64,000 nt of DNA from SG8-40 sp963792855. GTDB taxonomy: Bacteria > Pseudomonadota > Gammaproteobacteria > Burkholderiales > Eutrophovitaceae. Both the position numbers and the translations under genes were made by a program. The DNA lies in contig CAWBXZ010000006.1 of the NCBI GenBank assembly GCA_963792855.1, positions 186,001 to 250,000 of the forward strand, read 5' to 3'. Shown one piece after another: positions 9,802-18,258 of this stretch. The notes below the pieces were generated by a model. The model searched no databases, had not been told where the DNA came from, and saw only the letters and a program-made list of their open reading frames with translations. Position 1 is the stretch's first letter; each line of letters opens with the position of its first letter.

Positions 9802-10626
9802 GTGACCTTGAGCAATAGCCTTGAAATGGCGACCGCGACCCATACCGGAATGGTTCGCTCCCACAACGAAGACAGTGTCAACGTCGAGGCCGACATCGGA
9901 CTTGCCGTGCTCGCTGACGGAATGGGCGGATATAACGCCGGCGAGGTGGCAAGCGGTATTGCGACCGCTTTGATTACCGACGAAACGAAGCAGGCGCTGA
10001 TGCAGCTTGACCTGCGGAAACCAGGCGCCGGAAATGGCGAAAGCGCTCCGTCTGCCTTGCTGCATGATGTGGTAGCGAAGGCGAACGAGTCGATCTATCG
10101 GGCGGCCAACAGTCAGCCCCAATATGCCGGTATGGGAACAACGCTCGTTGTCGGGTTGTTCTTTGATAACAAGGTGACGGTTGCGCACATTGGGGACTCG
10201 CGCTGCTATCGGCTGCGTGACAACAAGCTGGAGCAGATCACCCGCGATCATTCCCTGCTACAAGAACAGATCGACAGCGGATTGCTTACCAGGGAAGCGG
10301 CGCGGCGCTCGCAAAACAAGAATCTGGTTACCCGTGCATTGGGTATAGAAGTCAGCGCGACTCCGGAAGTGCACGTGCATGACGTGCGGTCCGGAGATGT
10401 GTATCTGATGTGTTCGGATGGTCTCAATGACATGGTCGAGGACGAGGATATCGAACTCGCGGTGAGTTCCCTGTCTTCAAATTTGCCCCTGGCAGCATCG
10501 CAACTCGTGCAGATGGCGAACGACGCTGGCGGGCGGGATAACGTGTCGGTAGTGCTCATCAAGATCAAGAAGGACTTTCCCGCCGCCGACGGCTGGGTAT
10601 CAAAAGTCCGTTCTTGGTTCATTTAG
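9802..10626 (+). CDS. PP2C-family Ser/Thr protein phosphatase
   Basis: A metal-dependent phosphatase expected to remove phosphate from Ser/Thr of target proteins. PP2C motifs are in order: TGMVRSHNEDSV, LADGMGGYNAGEVAS, GMGTTLVVG, AHIGDSRCYRL, DHSLLQEQ, MCSDGLNDMV and GGRDNVSVVLI. The metal-binding Asp residues of the DGMGG and GGRDN motifs are present. No membrane segment is seen. The start is uncertain: the frame is open from 9727, but homology-like sequence begins near GTG 9802 (VTLSNSLEMATATHTG), with ATG 9826 as an alternative. It is followed 18 bases later by an FHA protein and is the natural antagonist of the two kinases at 24.0 and 36.0 kb. Confidence 0.9.
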   Translation: MTLSNSLEMATATHTGMVRSHNEDSVNVEADIGLAVLADGMGGYNAGEVASGIATALITDETKQALMQLDLRKPGAGNGESAPSALLHDVVAKANESIYRAANSQPQYAGMGTTLVVGLFFDNKVTVAHIGDSRCYRLRDNKLEQITRDHSLLQEQIDSGLLTREAARRSQNKNLVTRALGIEVSATPEVHVHDVRSGDVYLMCSDGLNDMVEDEDIELAVSSLSSNLPLAASQLVQMANDAGGRDNVSVVLIKIKKDFPAADGWVSKVRSWFI

Positions 10627-10644
10627 GGTCACAAGGAAGCGGCT

Positions 10645-11526
10645 ATGGCGAAGTTAATTCTCAGTCTTGATGATCGGGTCATCAAGGATTTCGAAATAAG
10701 TAAAGAGCGCATGACGATCGGCCGCAAACCCCATAACGATATTCAGATCGACAATCTCGCCGTCAGTGGCGAGCATGCGATGATCATGACGATCCTCAAT
10801 GACTCGTTTCTTGAGGATCTTGCCAGTACCAACGGGACCATGGTTAATGGCAAGGCAGTAAAAAAGCATTTTCTGCAGCCCGACGATGTCGTCGAGATCG
10901 GCAAGTACAAACTGCGCTATATCAATGACAAGGCCGGCAAGGTCAGCCAGGAAGAGTTCGAGAAGACGATGGTGTTGAGGGCCCCGGCCAATTCTGCACC
11001 GGCGACTCCGCAGCCAGCGGCGACCAACACCCAAACCGACATTCGTGGCGGAAGCGCTACTGACACGCAGGCGGGCTTTCAGACCTCGACTGTCAGCGGC
11101 GCGAGCGCAGCCGCTTCCCGGCAAGCCGCTTCGGCCGTCAAGGCGGCGGCTATTGCGGCTAATTCGCAGACAAATGCAGGCAACGTGCCGTCAAATGCTG
11201 TTAACGCCCCGCAAAATCCCGGTAAGAATGCAGCCGAGGCGCAACCACAATCTGGTGCCGAATCGGGTGGAGTGATACAGATCCTTTCCGGCCCCAACGC
11301 GGGAAGGGAACTACCGCTCAGCAAGCCACTGACAACGCTCGGCAAACCGGGCATGCAGGTCGCAGTCATTGCCAAGCGCCCCCAGGGGTATTTCATTACC
11401 CACGTCGAAGGAACGAATTTTCCGGTGGTCAACGGCAAATCGCTGGATGCGCAGGCTCAGAAACTCAAGGACCATGACATTATCGAGCTTGCCGGCGTCA
11501 AGATGGAGTTTTTCCTGAAGGGTTGA
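10645..11526 (+). CDS. FHA-domain protein
   Basis: A 293-residue phosphothreonine-reading adaptor. The N-terminal FHA domain (about residues 1-95) has the expected core: MTIGRKPHNDIQI, the SGEHA loop (Ser and His of the phosphopeptide site) and STNGTMVNGK. A long Ala/Asn/Gln/Ser/Thr-rich linker (about 110-205) leads to a second, FHA-like C-terminal domain (GGVIQILSGPNAGRELPL through KMEFFLKG) whose phosphobinding residues are less obvious. It immediately follows the PP2C gene, the common phosphatase-FHA pairing. By inference it reads marks written by the window's Ser/Thr kinases. Confidence 0.9.
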   Translation: MAKLILSLDDRVIKDFEISKERMTIGRKPHNDIQIDNLAVSGEHAMIMTILNDSFLEDLASTNGTMVNGKAVKKHFLQPDDVVEIGKYKLRYINDKAGKVSQEEFEKTMVLRAPANSAPATPQPAATNTQTDIRGGSATDTQAGFQTSTVSGASAAASRQAASAVKAAAIAANSQTNAGNVPSNAVNAPQNPGKNAAEAQPQSGAESGGVIQILSGPNAGRELPLSKPLTTLGKPGMQVAVIAKRPQGYFITHVEGTNFPVVNGKSLDAQAQKLKDHDIIELAGVKMEFFLKG

Positions 11527-12318
11527 TCAATCTGCATCGCGACCGGGCTCCAGTAACGTTTGATCGTGTTTTGCGTCGCGGCCTGATCGCCCTGTTGAGG
11601 CACAGCCTGCCGGAAGCACGGTGCGCCGTGTGGCTTAAGCGTGCTTCACCGCTTGAGAGAGCCGGTTTCTGAAGACCAGGCAATGATCGCGATGGTGCGG
11701 TCGCGAGCGGCCGAGTGCCCGTTACCACGACCAGGGTGCCGCAATCGATAGCGGCAGCCACGCGCTCCAGGACTCGGAGCGGAAAGCGAGGAGATTTGCC
11801 GCAATGCCTTCGCATGGTTGGCAATCGGAGTTGCACGCGCTCCTCCGGTCCTGTTGCGAGAGTGCGCCGGTTGCAGTCAAGCCTGCGGTGTACAGACCCC
11901 GACGCCATCAACTCTGGCCCGGGCCGATGCGCAGCGTGGCCGGCTATGGACTTGCTGCACAACAACCCGATGAAATGTTGACGGCGCCCGTACCACCGCA
12001 AAGACGCAATCCGGGTAACTTCGGCGGAAGAACGGAGCAAAGTGAAGCCAAACGAGGCTTCCTGGGAGTTGGCTTCGTTGTTGCTTTCCAAGGGGTATAT
12101 GACCTTGTTGCGACCCTTGTTACAGATGCTGCGGGCATTGCCATTGAGCGCTGTCTTGACAGGCTTTCTGTCTGCGAATTCGTTATTGGCACTGAAGCGG
12201 TGCTGCCGTACCGCCGTCGGACCGGCGGCGCTATGGCGTTGGGCCGGTTGCGCCCGTTTCGACGTGCAGATACTGACAGTGCCCAGGGCCGCGCCATGAG
12301 GCAGGAGTCGGTTTAGGC
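11527..12318. other. 792 bases without a recognisable gene
   Basis: The longest plus-strand frame (11804-12316, 170 codons) runs right up to the phosphodiesterase start, and a shorter one spans 12042-12299. The minus strand is open over 11498-12091. None gives a product I recognise, and all are rich in Arg, Ala and Cys, as expected of shadow frames in GC-rich DNA. It may be a decayed signalling gene between the FHA and phosphodiesterase genes, or a spacer with a promoter for the downstream genes. No hairpin or repeat stands out. Confidence 0.35.
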
Positions 12319-13083
12319 ATGCAGCTCAGGATTCTTGGATGCAGCGGCGGCATCGGCGGAACCTTGCAGACGACTTCGATGCTCGTCGATCACGACATTC
12401 TGGTCGATGCCGGCACGGGCGTTACGGCGCTGACGCTATCGGAACTCGAGCAAATCGATCACGTTTTTCTGACCCACGCCCATCTCGACCACATCGCGGC
12501 GCTCCCGCTGATTGTCGATACGGTAGGAACGATCCGCTCGAAACCGCTGGTCGTTCACTGCCTGCCCGAAGTCAAGAAAAGCCTGCAGGATCATATATTC
12601 AACTGGAAGATCTGGCCTGATTTTGGCCAGCTTCCTTCAAAGGACAAGCCGTTTCTCGTATGGCGCCCGATTGAACTCGGAGAAACGGTTGAGTTGGGTG
12701 GGCGCCGGTTTACCGCGCTGCCGGCCAATCATGTTGTGCCGGCAGTCGGCTACTGGCTCGATAGCGGAAAATCGAGCCTGGTGTTTACCGGCGATACGAC
12801 CTCGAACGACGCATTGTGGGAAGTCGTCAATGGCATTGCGAATCTGCGCTACCTGATCATTGAAACCGCGTTTCCGAATACCGAGCGTGAGTTGGCCATC
12901 CAGTCAAAACACCTCTGCCCAAGCTTGCTTGCCGAAGAGTTGGGCAAACTGAAACACACGGTGCAGGTATTTATCACGCACCTCAAGCCGGGCGCCGTTA
13001 CGCAGACGATGGCGGAAGTCCAGGAAGACGCCTTGCAGTTTGGCCCGCGAATGCTGGCAAACGGACAGGTGTTTCGTTTCTGA
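12319..13083 (+). CDS. Class II 3',5'-cyclic-nucleotide phosphodiesterase (metallo-beta-lactamase fold)
   Basis: A 254-residue MBL-fold hydrolase. The metal motif HAHLDH (residues 53-58), followed by IAALPLIVD, closely matches the PDEII signature, in which HxHLDH precedes a hydrophobic stretch. Other elements are DAGTGVTAL near residue 30, the ALPANHVVPAVGYWL loop, FTGDTTSN with a metal-ligand Asp, ETAFPNTE, and a late His in FITHLKPG. Known relatives, such as yeast Pde1 and Vibrio CpdP, cleave cAMP or cGMP. It could therefore lower the ligand of the cyclic-nucleotide-binding kinases in this window. Other MBL substrates cannot be excluded. Confidence 0.8.
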   Translation: MQLRILGCSGGIGGTLQTTSMLVDHDILVDAGTGVTALTLSELEQIDHVFLTHAHLDHIAALPLIVDTVGTIRSKPLVVHCLPEVKKSLQDHIFNWKIWPDFGQLPSKDKPFLVWRPIELGETVELGGRRFTALPANHVVPAVGYWLDSGKSSLVFTGDTTSNDALWEVVNGIANLRYLIIETAFPNTERELAIQSKHLCPSLLAEELGKLKHTVQVFITHLKPGAVTQTMAEVQEDALQFGPRMLANGQVFRF

Positions 13084-13169
13084 ACATGGAGCAGCAGGTA
13101 GCGAGCCGCTTATGGCGGTTTGACGCTTTTGAATGAACTGATCAAGAAGTACGAACTGAGGACGAAAAT

Positions 13170-15548
13170 ATGAGCACGGTCTCTGAACTCAAGCCCAAGC
13201 CAGGCCAGAAAAACCTGGAGGAGATCTCATCCAAGCTGGAATTTCAGAAAAGGCTGCAAACGGTCACCAACCGTATCCATGCGGCACGAAACGTTGACGA
13301 GATCATGCTGGAAGTGTCGCAGGACATCTGCACGCTGTTCGGAGCTGACCGGTTGACGATATACATTCTTTCCGAGGACCGGGCGACTATTGTTTCCAAA
13401 GTCAAGACGGGTTTGTCGTCCTTCAAGGATCTTAAACTGCCAATCAATGAACAGAGCATTGCAGGTTATGTTGCCCTTACGAAGAAGCTGATAAACATCA
13501 AGGATGTCTACGACGAGAAAGAGTTGCGCTCGCATCATCCGGAATTGCGCTTTCTTGTGGAAGTCGACCGCCGTACCGGATATCGCACCAAGCAGATGCT
13601 GGTCGCCCCCGTGGTCGACGGCGCGAACGAGGACCTCATCGGTGTAGTCCAGTTGATCAATTCCAAAAACGGTCAACCCTTCGACGCGCTTGCTGAAGAA
13701 AATGCATCGCATCTTGGCGAAACGCTGGGCATTGCGCTCAAGCAGCGTACCAAGTCCACCGGAGTTCTGCGCGGGAAATACGATGCGCTTGTCACCGACG
13801 CTGTCCTTTCGGCGGAAGAAATGGAGCTTGCGACACGCTCTGCGCGCCGCAAGAGCATTGATATTGAAGACGTGCTGATTGACGAGTTCCAGGTAAAGCC
13901 GAAGGCAATTGGCGAAGCCTTGGCGAAATTTTTCGGCGTCAAATACGAGCCGTTCAAGCAGGACCGCGTGAAACCGATGGATCTGCTGCGCAACCTCAAG
14001 CGCGACTTCGTCGAGAGCAGCTGGTGGATTCCACTGGAGGAGGGCAAAGATGGTCTGTTGGTGCTGACCACTGATCCGGAGAAGGTGCGCTCTTCCCGAA
14101 TTGTCAACAACATCTTTTCGAAGAAACGCATCATCTATTGCGCCTGTTCCCGGAGGGAGTTCGAGGCTACTGTGGATCTGTTCTATGGCTCCGCAGCCGA
14201 CAGTGCTTCGATCGGCGATCTGCTCGAGGGGATGGAGGACGAACACGACGAGGACGGTTCGCCCTCCGACGAGGTTTCGCTTGCCGAAGACAACGAGGTC
14301 GTCAAGCTCGTCAACAAGGTGATCATTGATGCGTATAACCAGGGCGCGTCCGATATTCACATCGAACCGTACCCGGGCAAGGCCAAGACGGAAATCCGTT
14401 TTCGCAGGGACGGTTCGCTGCAGCCTTACATCTCGGTGCCGGCGAGCTATCGGAACGCGATCGTTGCGCGACTGAAAATCATGTGCGACCTCGATATTTC
14501 CGAAAAGCGCAAGCCGCAGGACGGGAAGATCAAGTTCCGGAAATTCGGCCCGCTCGACATCGAACTGCGGGTTGCGACTGTCCCGTCGGCGGGCGGCGTC
14601 GAAGACATCGTCATGCGGATTCTGGCGGCGGGCGAGCCCATTCCGGTGGACAAGCTGGGTCTGTCGAGGGGTAACGTCGAAAAGCTGAAAGCGACTGTTT
14701 CGAAGCCTTACGGTCTTTTCTTTGTCTGTGGCCCAACCGGTTCGGGTAAGACCACAACCCTGCACTCGGTACTTGGTTACCTCAATACACCCGAGACGAA
14801 GATCTGGACTGCTGAAGACCCGGTCGAGATTACCCAGAAAGGCCTCCGGCAGGTGCAGATGAATCCCAAAGCAGGCCTGACGTTCGCAACGGCGATGAAG
14901 GCATTCCTGAGGGCAGACCCGGACATCATCATGGTCGGCGAGATGCGCGACAAGGAGACGACTGCGATCGGCATCGAGGCTTCCCTGACCGGTCACCTGG
15001 TATTCGCAACCCTGCACACAAACAGCGCGCCCGAATCGATTACCCGATTGCTGGACATGGGTATGGATCCGTTCAACTTTGCCGATGCCCTGCTGGGCGT
15101 GCTTGCCCAGCGGCTTGGAAAGCGTCTGTGCTCCAAATGCAAGGCACCGCATGTGGCAACCAAGGATGAGCTGAAATCCCTGATGGACGAGTATTGCCTC
15201 GAGCTAACGCACACCGAAGGCTGGAAGAAAGATCCGAAAGGTTCGTTCGAAGCAATATATCGAGATTGGGTGAAGGATTTCGCCGACGACAAGGGGCAGT
15301 TCACGCTCTATTCCCCGGTCGGCTGCGACACCTGCGGCGGAACGGGTTACAAGGGCCGCGTCGGATTGCATGAATTGCTGCTCGGGTCCGACGACGTCAA
15401 AAAACACATCCAGGAACACGCCCGCGTGGCGGATATCGTATCGACGGCCTTGTCCGAAGGAATGCGCACTCTGAAACAGGATGGCATCGAGAAAGTGTTG
15501 CAAGGCATTACCGATATTCACCAGGTGCGGGCGGTGTGTATCAAGTAA
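13170..15548 (+). CDS. GspE/PilB-family secretion ATPase with an N-terminal GAF domain
   Basis: A 792-residue hexameric-type ATPase of type II secretion or type IV pilus systems. An N-terminal GAF domain (about residues 27-195, with GADRLTIYIL and LIGVVQLINSKNGQPF) precedes a GspE/MshE N-terminal-like domain (about 205-345). The catalytic core has Walker A GPTGSGKTTT at 521-530, the Asp box AEDPVEI, GEMRDKETTAIGIEASLTGH (Walker B and following) and HTNSA. A C-terminal zinc site is formed by C654/C657 and C719/C722. An Asp/Glu-rich linker lies near residue 355. The GAF domain is extra compared with classical PilB or GspE. GAGGACG before ATG 13170 is a good ribosome binding site. Confidence 0.9.
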   Translation: MSTVSELKPKPGQKNLEEISSKLEFQKRLQTVTNRIHAARNVDEIMLEVSQDICTLFGADRLTIYILSEDRATIVSKVKTGLSSFKDLKLPINEQSIAGYVALTKKLINIKDVYDEKELRSHHPELRFLVEVDRRTGYRTKQMLVAPVVDGANEDLIGVVQLINSKNGQPFDALAEENASHLGETLGIALKQRTKSTGVLRGKYDALVTDAVLSAEEMELATRSARRKSIDIEDVLIDEFQVKPKAIGEALAKFFGVKYEPFKQDRVKPMDLLRNLKRDFVESSWWIPLEEGKDGLLVLTTDPEKVRSSRIVNNIFSKKRIIYCACSRREFEATVDLFYGSAADSASIGDLLEGMEDEHDEDGSPSDEVSLAEDNEVVKLVNKVIIDAYNQGASDIHIEPYPGKAKTEIRFRRDGSLQPYISVPASYRNAIVARLKIMCDLDISEKRKPQDGKIKFRKFGPLDIELRVATVPSAGGVEDIVMRILAAGEPIPVDKLGLSRGNVEKLKATVSKPYGLFFVCGPTGSGKTTTLHSVLGYLNTPETKIWTAEDPVEITQKGLRQVQMNPKAGLTFATAMKAFLRADPDIIMVGEMRDKETTAIGIEASLTGHLVFATLHTNSAPESITRLLDMGMDPFNFADALLGVLAQRLGKRLCSKCKAPHVATKDELKSLMDEYCLELTHTEGWKKDPKGSFEAIYRDWVKDFADDKGQFTLYSPVGCDTCGGTGYKGRVGLHELLLGSDDVKKHIQEHARVADIVSTALSEGMRTLKQDGIEKVLQGITDIHQVRAVCIK

Positions 15549-15573
15549 TCGGCGGTCTGACGGGGTGACCGTA

Positions 15574-17229
15574 ATGAACATGTTGCCTGATCCGGAGATG
15601 CACGACAGCATGGACCTTCTTCGTCGTCTCGATGAGCTGAACGAGATCGGCATCTCGTTGTCGCGTCAGAGAGACACAAAGCGCCTGCTTGAGGCAATTC
15701 TGGTAGCCGCAAAGAAGATTACCAATGCCGATGGCGGAACCTTGTATCGCGTTGATCGCGAGGCAAAGATAGCGCGCTTCGAAATAATGCTGACGGATTC
15801 ACTTGGTATCGCCATGGGCGGCACAAGCGGTACCGACGTGCCTTTCTACCCGGTTCGACTATACGACCAGTCGGGAGAGCCCAATAATTCGATGGTTGTC
15901 GCCTATTCCGTATTGCACGGCGAGACGGTCAACATTGCCGATGCCTACGTAGCCGAAGGCTTTGATTTCAGCGGCACAAAAAGTTTCGATCAAAAAACCG
16001 GGTATCGCTCCCAGTCTTTCCTGACTGTGCCGATGAAAAACCACAACAATGAAATCATCGGGGTTCTGCAGTTAATCAATGCCAAGGACCGCAAGACGGG
16101 AAGCATTGTCGCCTTTGGCCAGGCAGATCAGCAACTCGCTGAATCGCTTGCCTCTCAGGCGGCGGTCGCGCTGACCAATAGCCAGCTGATCAACCAGCTG
16201 GAGAATCTTTTCGAGTCGTTCATCGGCCTGATCAACGGAGCGATCGATGACAAATCACCATACACGGGCGGGCACTGCGAACGGGTGCCGGCGCTGACAA
16301 TGATGCTGGCCGAAGCGGTGAACGATACCAGGGAAGGACCGTTTGCCGACTTCACCATGAGCGAGAAGGACCGGTACGAACTGAAGATCGCGGGACTGCT
16401 TCATGACTGCGGCAAGATCACGACGCCGGTTCACGTCGTCGACAAGGCGACCAAGCTGGAGACCATTTTCGACCGGATTGCCCTGGTCGATACGCGATTT
16501 GAGATCGTGCGGCGCGACGCCGAGATTCGAATGCTGAAGCAGCAACTCGCGGCGCCCGAAGATGCGCACGGCGAACGGCGCCTGGCGGCGCTCGAGTTCG
16601 ACGCGATTTGCAGCCAGATCGAATCCGACCGTGAATTCCTGCGAGGGGCCAATATCGGCACGGAGAAGATGCGCAGCGAAGATCAGGACCGTGTGCGCCG
16701 GATTGCGAAAACCTATCGCTGGCGAGACATATTTGGAGTTGATCAGGATTTCCTGACCGAAGATGAGTTGAAGAATCTGACGATCTCTTCCGGTACGCTC
16801 ACGCAGGAGGAGCGGCAGATTATCAATCACCATATCGATGTGACGATTACGATGCTCGAGGCGCTGCCATGGCCCAGCCATCTTCGCAACGTGCCAGAGT
16901 ACGCTGGCGGGCATCATGAGCGCATGGATGGCAAAGGCTACCCGCGAGGACTGACCGGTCAGCAGATGTCCGTACAGGCGCGTCTGATGGCCATTGCGGA
17001 CATATTCGAAGCGCTGACCGCAAAAGACCGACCCTACAAGAAGGGCAAGACGCTCGGCGAGTCGCTGAGCATCCTTCGCCGGTTCAAGGAGAATGGGCAC
17101 ATCGACCCCGACCTGTTCGACGTCTTCATGAAACAAAAGGTTTACATGAAGTATGCGCACCGGTTTCTTGATCCCGAGCAAATCGACGGATTCGTTGACG
17201 CTCCGATTGCCAGCTCTGCAATCGGGTGA
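15574..17229 (+). CDS. GAF and HD-GYP domain protein (c-di-GMP phosphodiesterase-like)
   Basis: A 551-residue cytosolic protein with a GAF domain (about residues 20-200, ending VIGVLQLINAKD) and an HD-GYP domain. The HD pair is H277-D278 in LLHDCGKITTPVHV, and the GYP signature HHERMDGKGYP occupies 447-457. In most HD-GYP proteins these motifs lie roughly 60 residues apart; here about 170 separate them, so a largely helical insert of about 110 residues (roughly 295-405) splits the domain. It starts 25 bases after the ATPase gene. ATG 15574 is chosen, with GTG 15565 and ATG 15580 as alternatives. It is expected to hydrolyse or sense c-di-GMP. Confidence 0.88.
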   Translation: MNMLPDPEMHDSMDLLRRLDELNEIGISLSRQRDTKRLLEAILVAAKKITNADGGTLYRVDREAKIARFEIMLTDSLGIAMGGTSGTDVPFYPVRLYDQSGEPNNSMVVAYSVLHGETVNIADAYVAEGFDFSGTKSFDQKTGYRSQSFLTVPMKNHNNEIIGVLQLINAKDRKTGSIVAFGQADQQLAESLASQAAVALTNSQLINQLENLFESFIGLINGAIDDKSPYTGGHCERVPALTMMLAEAVNDTREGPFADFTMSEKDRYELKIAGLLHDCGKITTPVHVVDKATKLETIFDRIALVDTRFEIVRRDAEIRMLKQQLAAPEDAHGERRLAALEFDAICSQIESDREFLRGANIGTEKMRSEDQDRVRRIAKTYRWRDIFGVDQDFLTEDELKNLTISSGTLTQEERQIINHHIDVTITMLEALPWPSHLRNVPEYAGGHHERMDGKGYPRGLTGQQMSVQARLMAIADIFEALTAKDRPYKKGKTLGESLSILRRFKENGHIDPDLFDVFMKQKVYMKYAHRFLDPEQIDGFVDAPIASSAIG

Positions 17230-17436
17230 CAAACAGCGTCAATTGATGACTGCGGCGCCCGACACACAAATTTTCTACTGCCGTGGCAGGCGCAATCCAA
17301 GCGCTGCTTCTTATTGAATCAGGGTTTGGTATGGGTCAAAACCAACTTTATGAAAACGCTGCAACATTATGGTTATTAGACCTTTCCAAGGGGAGGGCAG
17401 ACTTGCATTTTGGCCCGTTCAACCCCATGTCAGACC

Positions 17437-17451
17437 TGGCACGGCACTTGC
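17437..17451 (+). promoter_or_regulatory. Sigma-54 (-24/-12) promoter of the pilin gene
   Basis: TGGCAC at 17437-17442 and TTGC at 17448-17451 are separated by five bases, which matches the RpoN consensus TGGCAC-N5-TTGC exactly. Transcription would start near 17462, about 50 bases before the pilin ATG. Major pilin genes are commonly RpoN-dependent and activated by the PilSR two-component system. No pilS or pilR lies in this window. Confidence 0.85.
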
Positions 17452-17514
17452 CAATGTAGTCCCCGAACACACACGCATCGGTGTGTTTTAATCCAATCAA
17501 CGAAGGAGTGATTC

Positions 17515-18033
17515 ATGAAAGCCGTCCAAAAGGGTTTTACCCTAATCGAACTGATGATCGTGGTTGCGATCATCGGTATCCTGGCCGCGGTCGCATTGCC
17601 CGCGTATCAGGACTACACCGCCCGCGCGAAAATGTCTGAAGTAATTCTCGCCGCGTCTGCTTGCCGTACCAGCATTACCGAGTCCATCCAGTCCTCGACC
17701 GCCCTGCCGGGTGCGGGCCAGTGGGGTTGTGAGACCAGCCTGGCAAACGCGGGTGTCAATTCTTCCAAGTATGTTGATGAGATCCGTACCAATACCGCAG
17801 GCGAAGTCTGGGTCAGCGCGACCGGCATCAACTCCATCGTCAATGGCATGGCCATCATTCTCAAGCCGTGGCAGGACGCTGCCGCGACCACCGTCCCTGC
17901 AGCTGGTGACGCCGTGGCGCGTTGGGACTGCGGTCCGGATCCGGCCAATGCCTCGGACATCAACAAGTTCCTGCCGGGTTCTTGCCGTGCGACCATCGTC
18001 AGCGCTGGTGGTCACGCACTCAGCCCGTCTTAA
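17515..18033 (+). CDS. pilA: Type IV major pilin
   Basis: A 172-residue prepilin with a seven-residue leader (MKAVQKG) cut before the N-methylated Phe of [22 protein letters not shown]. Glu5 of the mature protein, needed for assembly, is present. After the hydrophobic helix comes [12 protein letters not shown], then a globular domain whose last two cysteines (WDCGPD and PGSCRAT) should form the C-terminal disulfide loop. The chain ends in Ser (ALSPS). AAGGAG provides a strong ribosome binding site, a sigma-54 promoter lies upstream and a strong terminator downstream, so the gene is probably transcribed alone and at high level. Confidence 0.96.
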   Translation: MKAVQKGFTLIELMIVVAIIGILAAVALPAYQDYTARAKMSEVILAASACRTSITESIQSSTALPGAGQWGCETSLANAGVNSSKYVDEIRTNTAGEVWVSATGINSIVNGMAIILKPWQDAAATTVPAAGDAVARWDCGPDPANASDINKFLPGSCRATIVSAGGHALSPS

Positions 18034-18075
18034 TAGAGGGCGAACTTGCGGTGGCTGGTGGGTTCGGCTGCCGGG

Positions 18076-18106
18076 AAAAAGGGTGCCATCCGGCACCCTT
18101 TTTTTT
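18076..18106 (+). terminator. Rho-independent terminator after pilA
   Basis: The 7-bp perfect stem gggtgcc (18081-18087) / ggcaccc (18092-18098) has a four-base loop. It is followed by eight T residues (18099-18106) and preceded by an A-run at 18076-18080. It lies about 45 bases after the pilin stop. Confidence 0.95.
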
Positions 18107-18258
18107 GCCATTGATCATGATTGCCGTGCAGGGCTGCCGGGTATTGGGAGAATGTCATTGATTCCAGCAAACCATTTGTATCGCAAGGCAGGTTGGCACG
18201 CCTACGAGGCACACTTGCGTGTTTTGGAGACGCACGTGCACATTGGGAGACTCGGGCA

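Noticed and set aside
11804..12316. 170-codon open frame before the phosphodiesterase gene as a real gene
   Set aside because: The product is Arg/Ala/Cys-rich with no recognisable motif and the opposite strand is open as well, typical of shadow frames.
13227..15152. 641-codon minus-strand frame opposite the GspE-like gene
   Set aside because: It is entirely antisense to a well-supported ATPase gene and its product has no motif.
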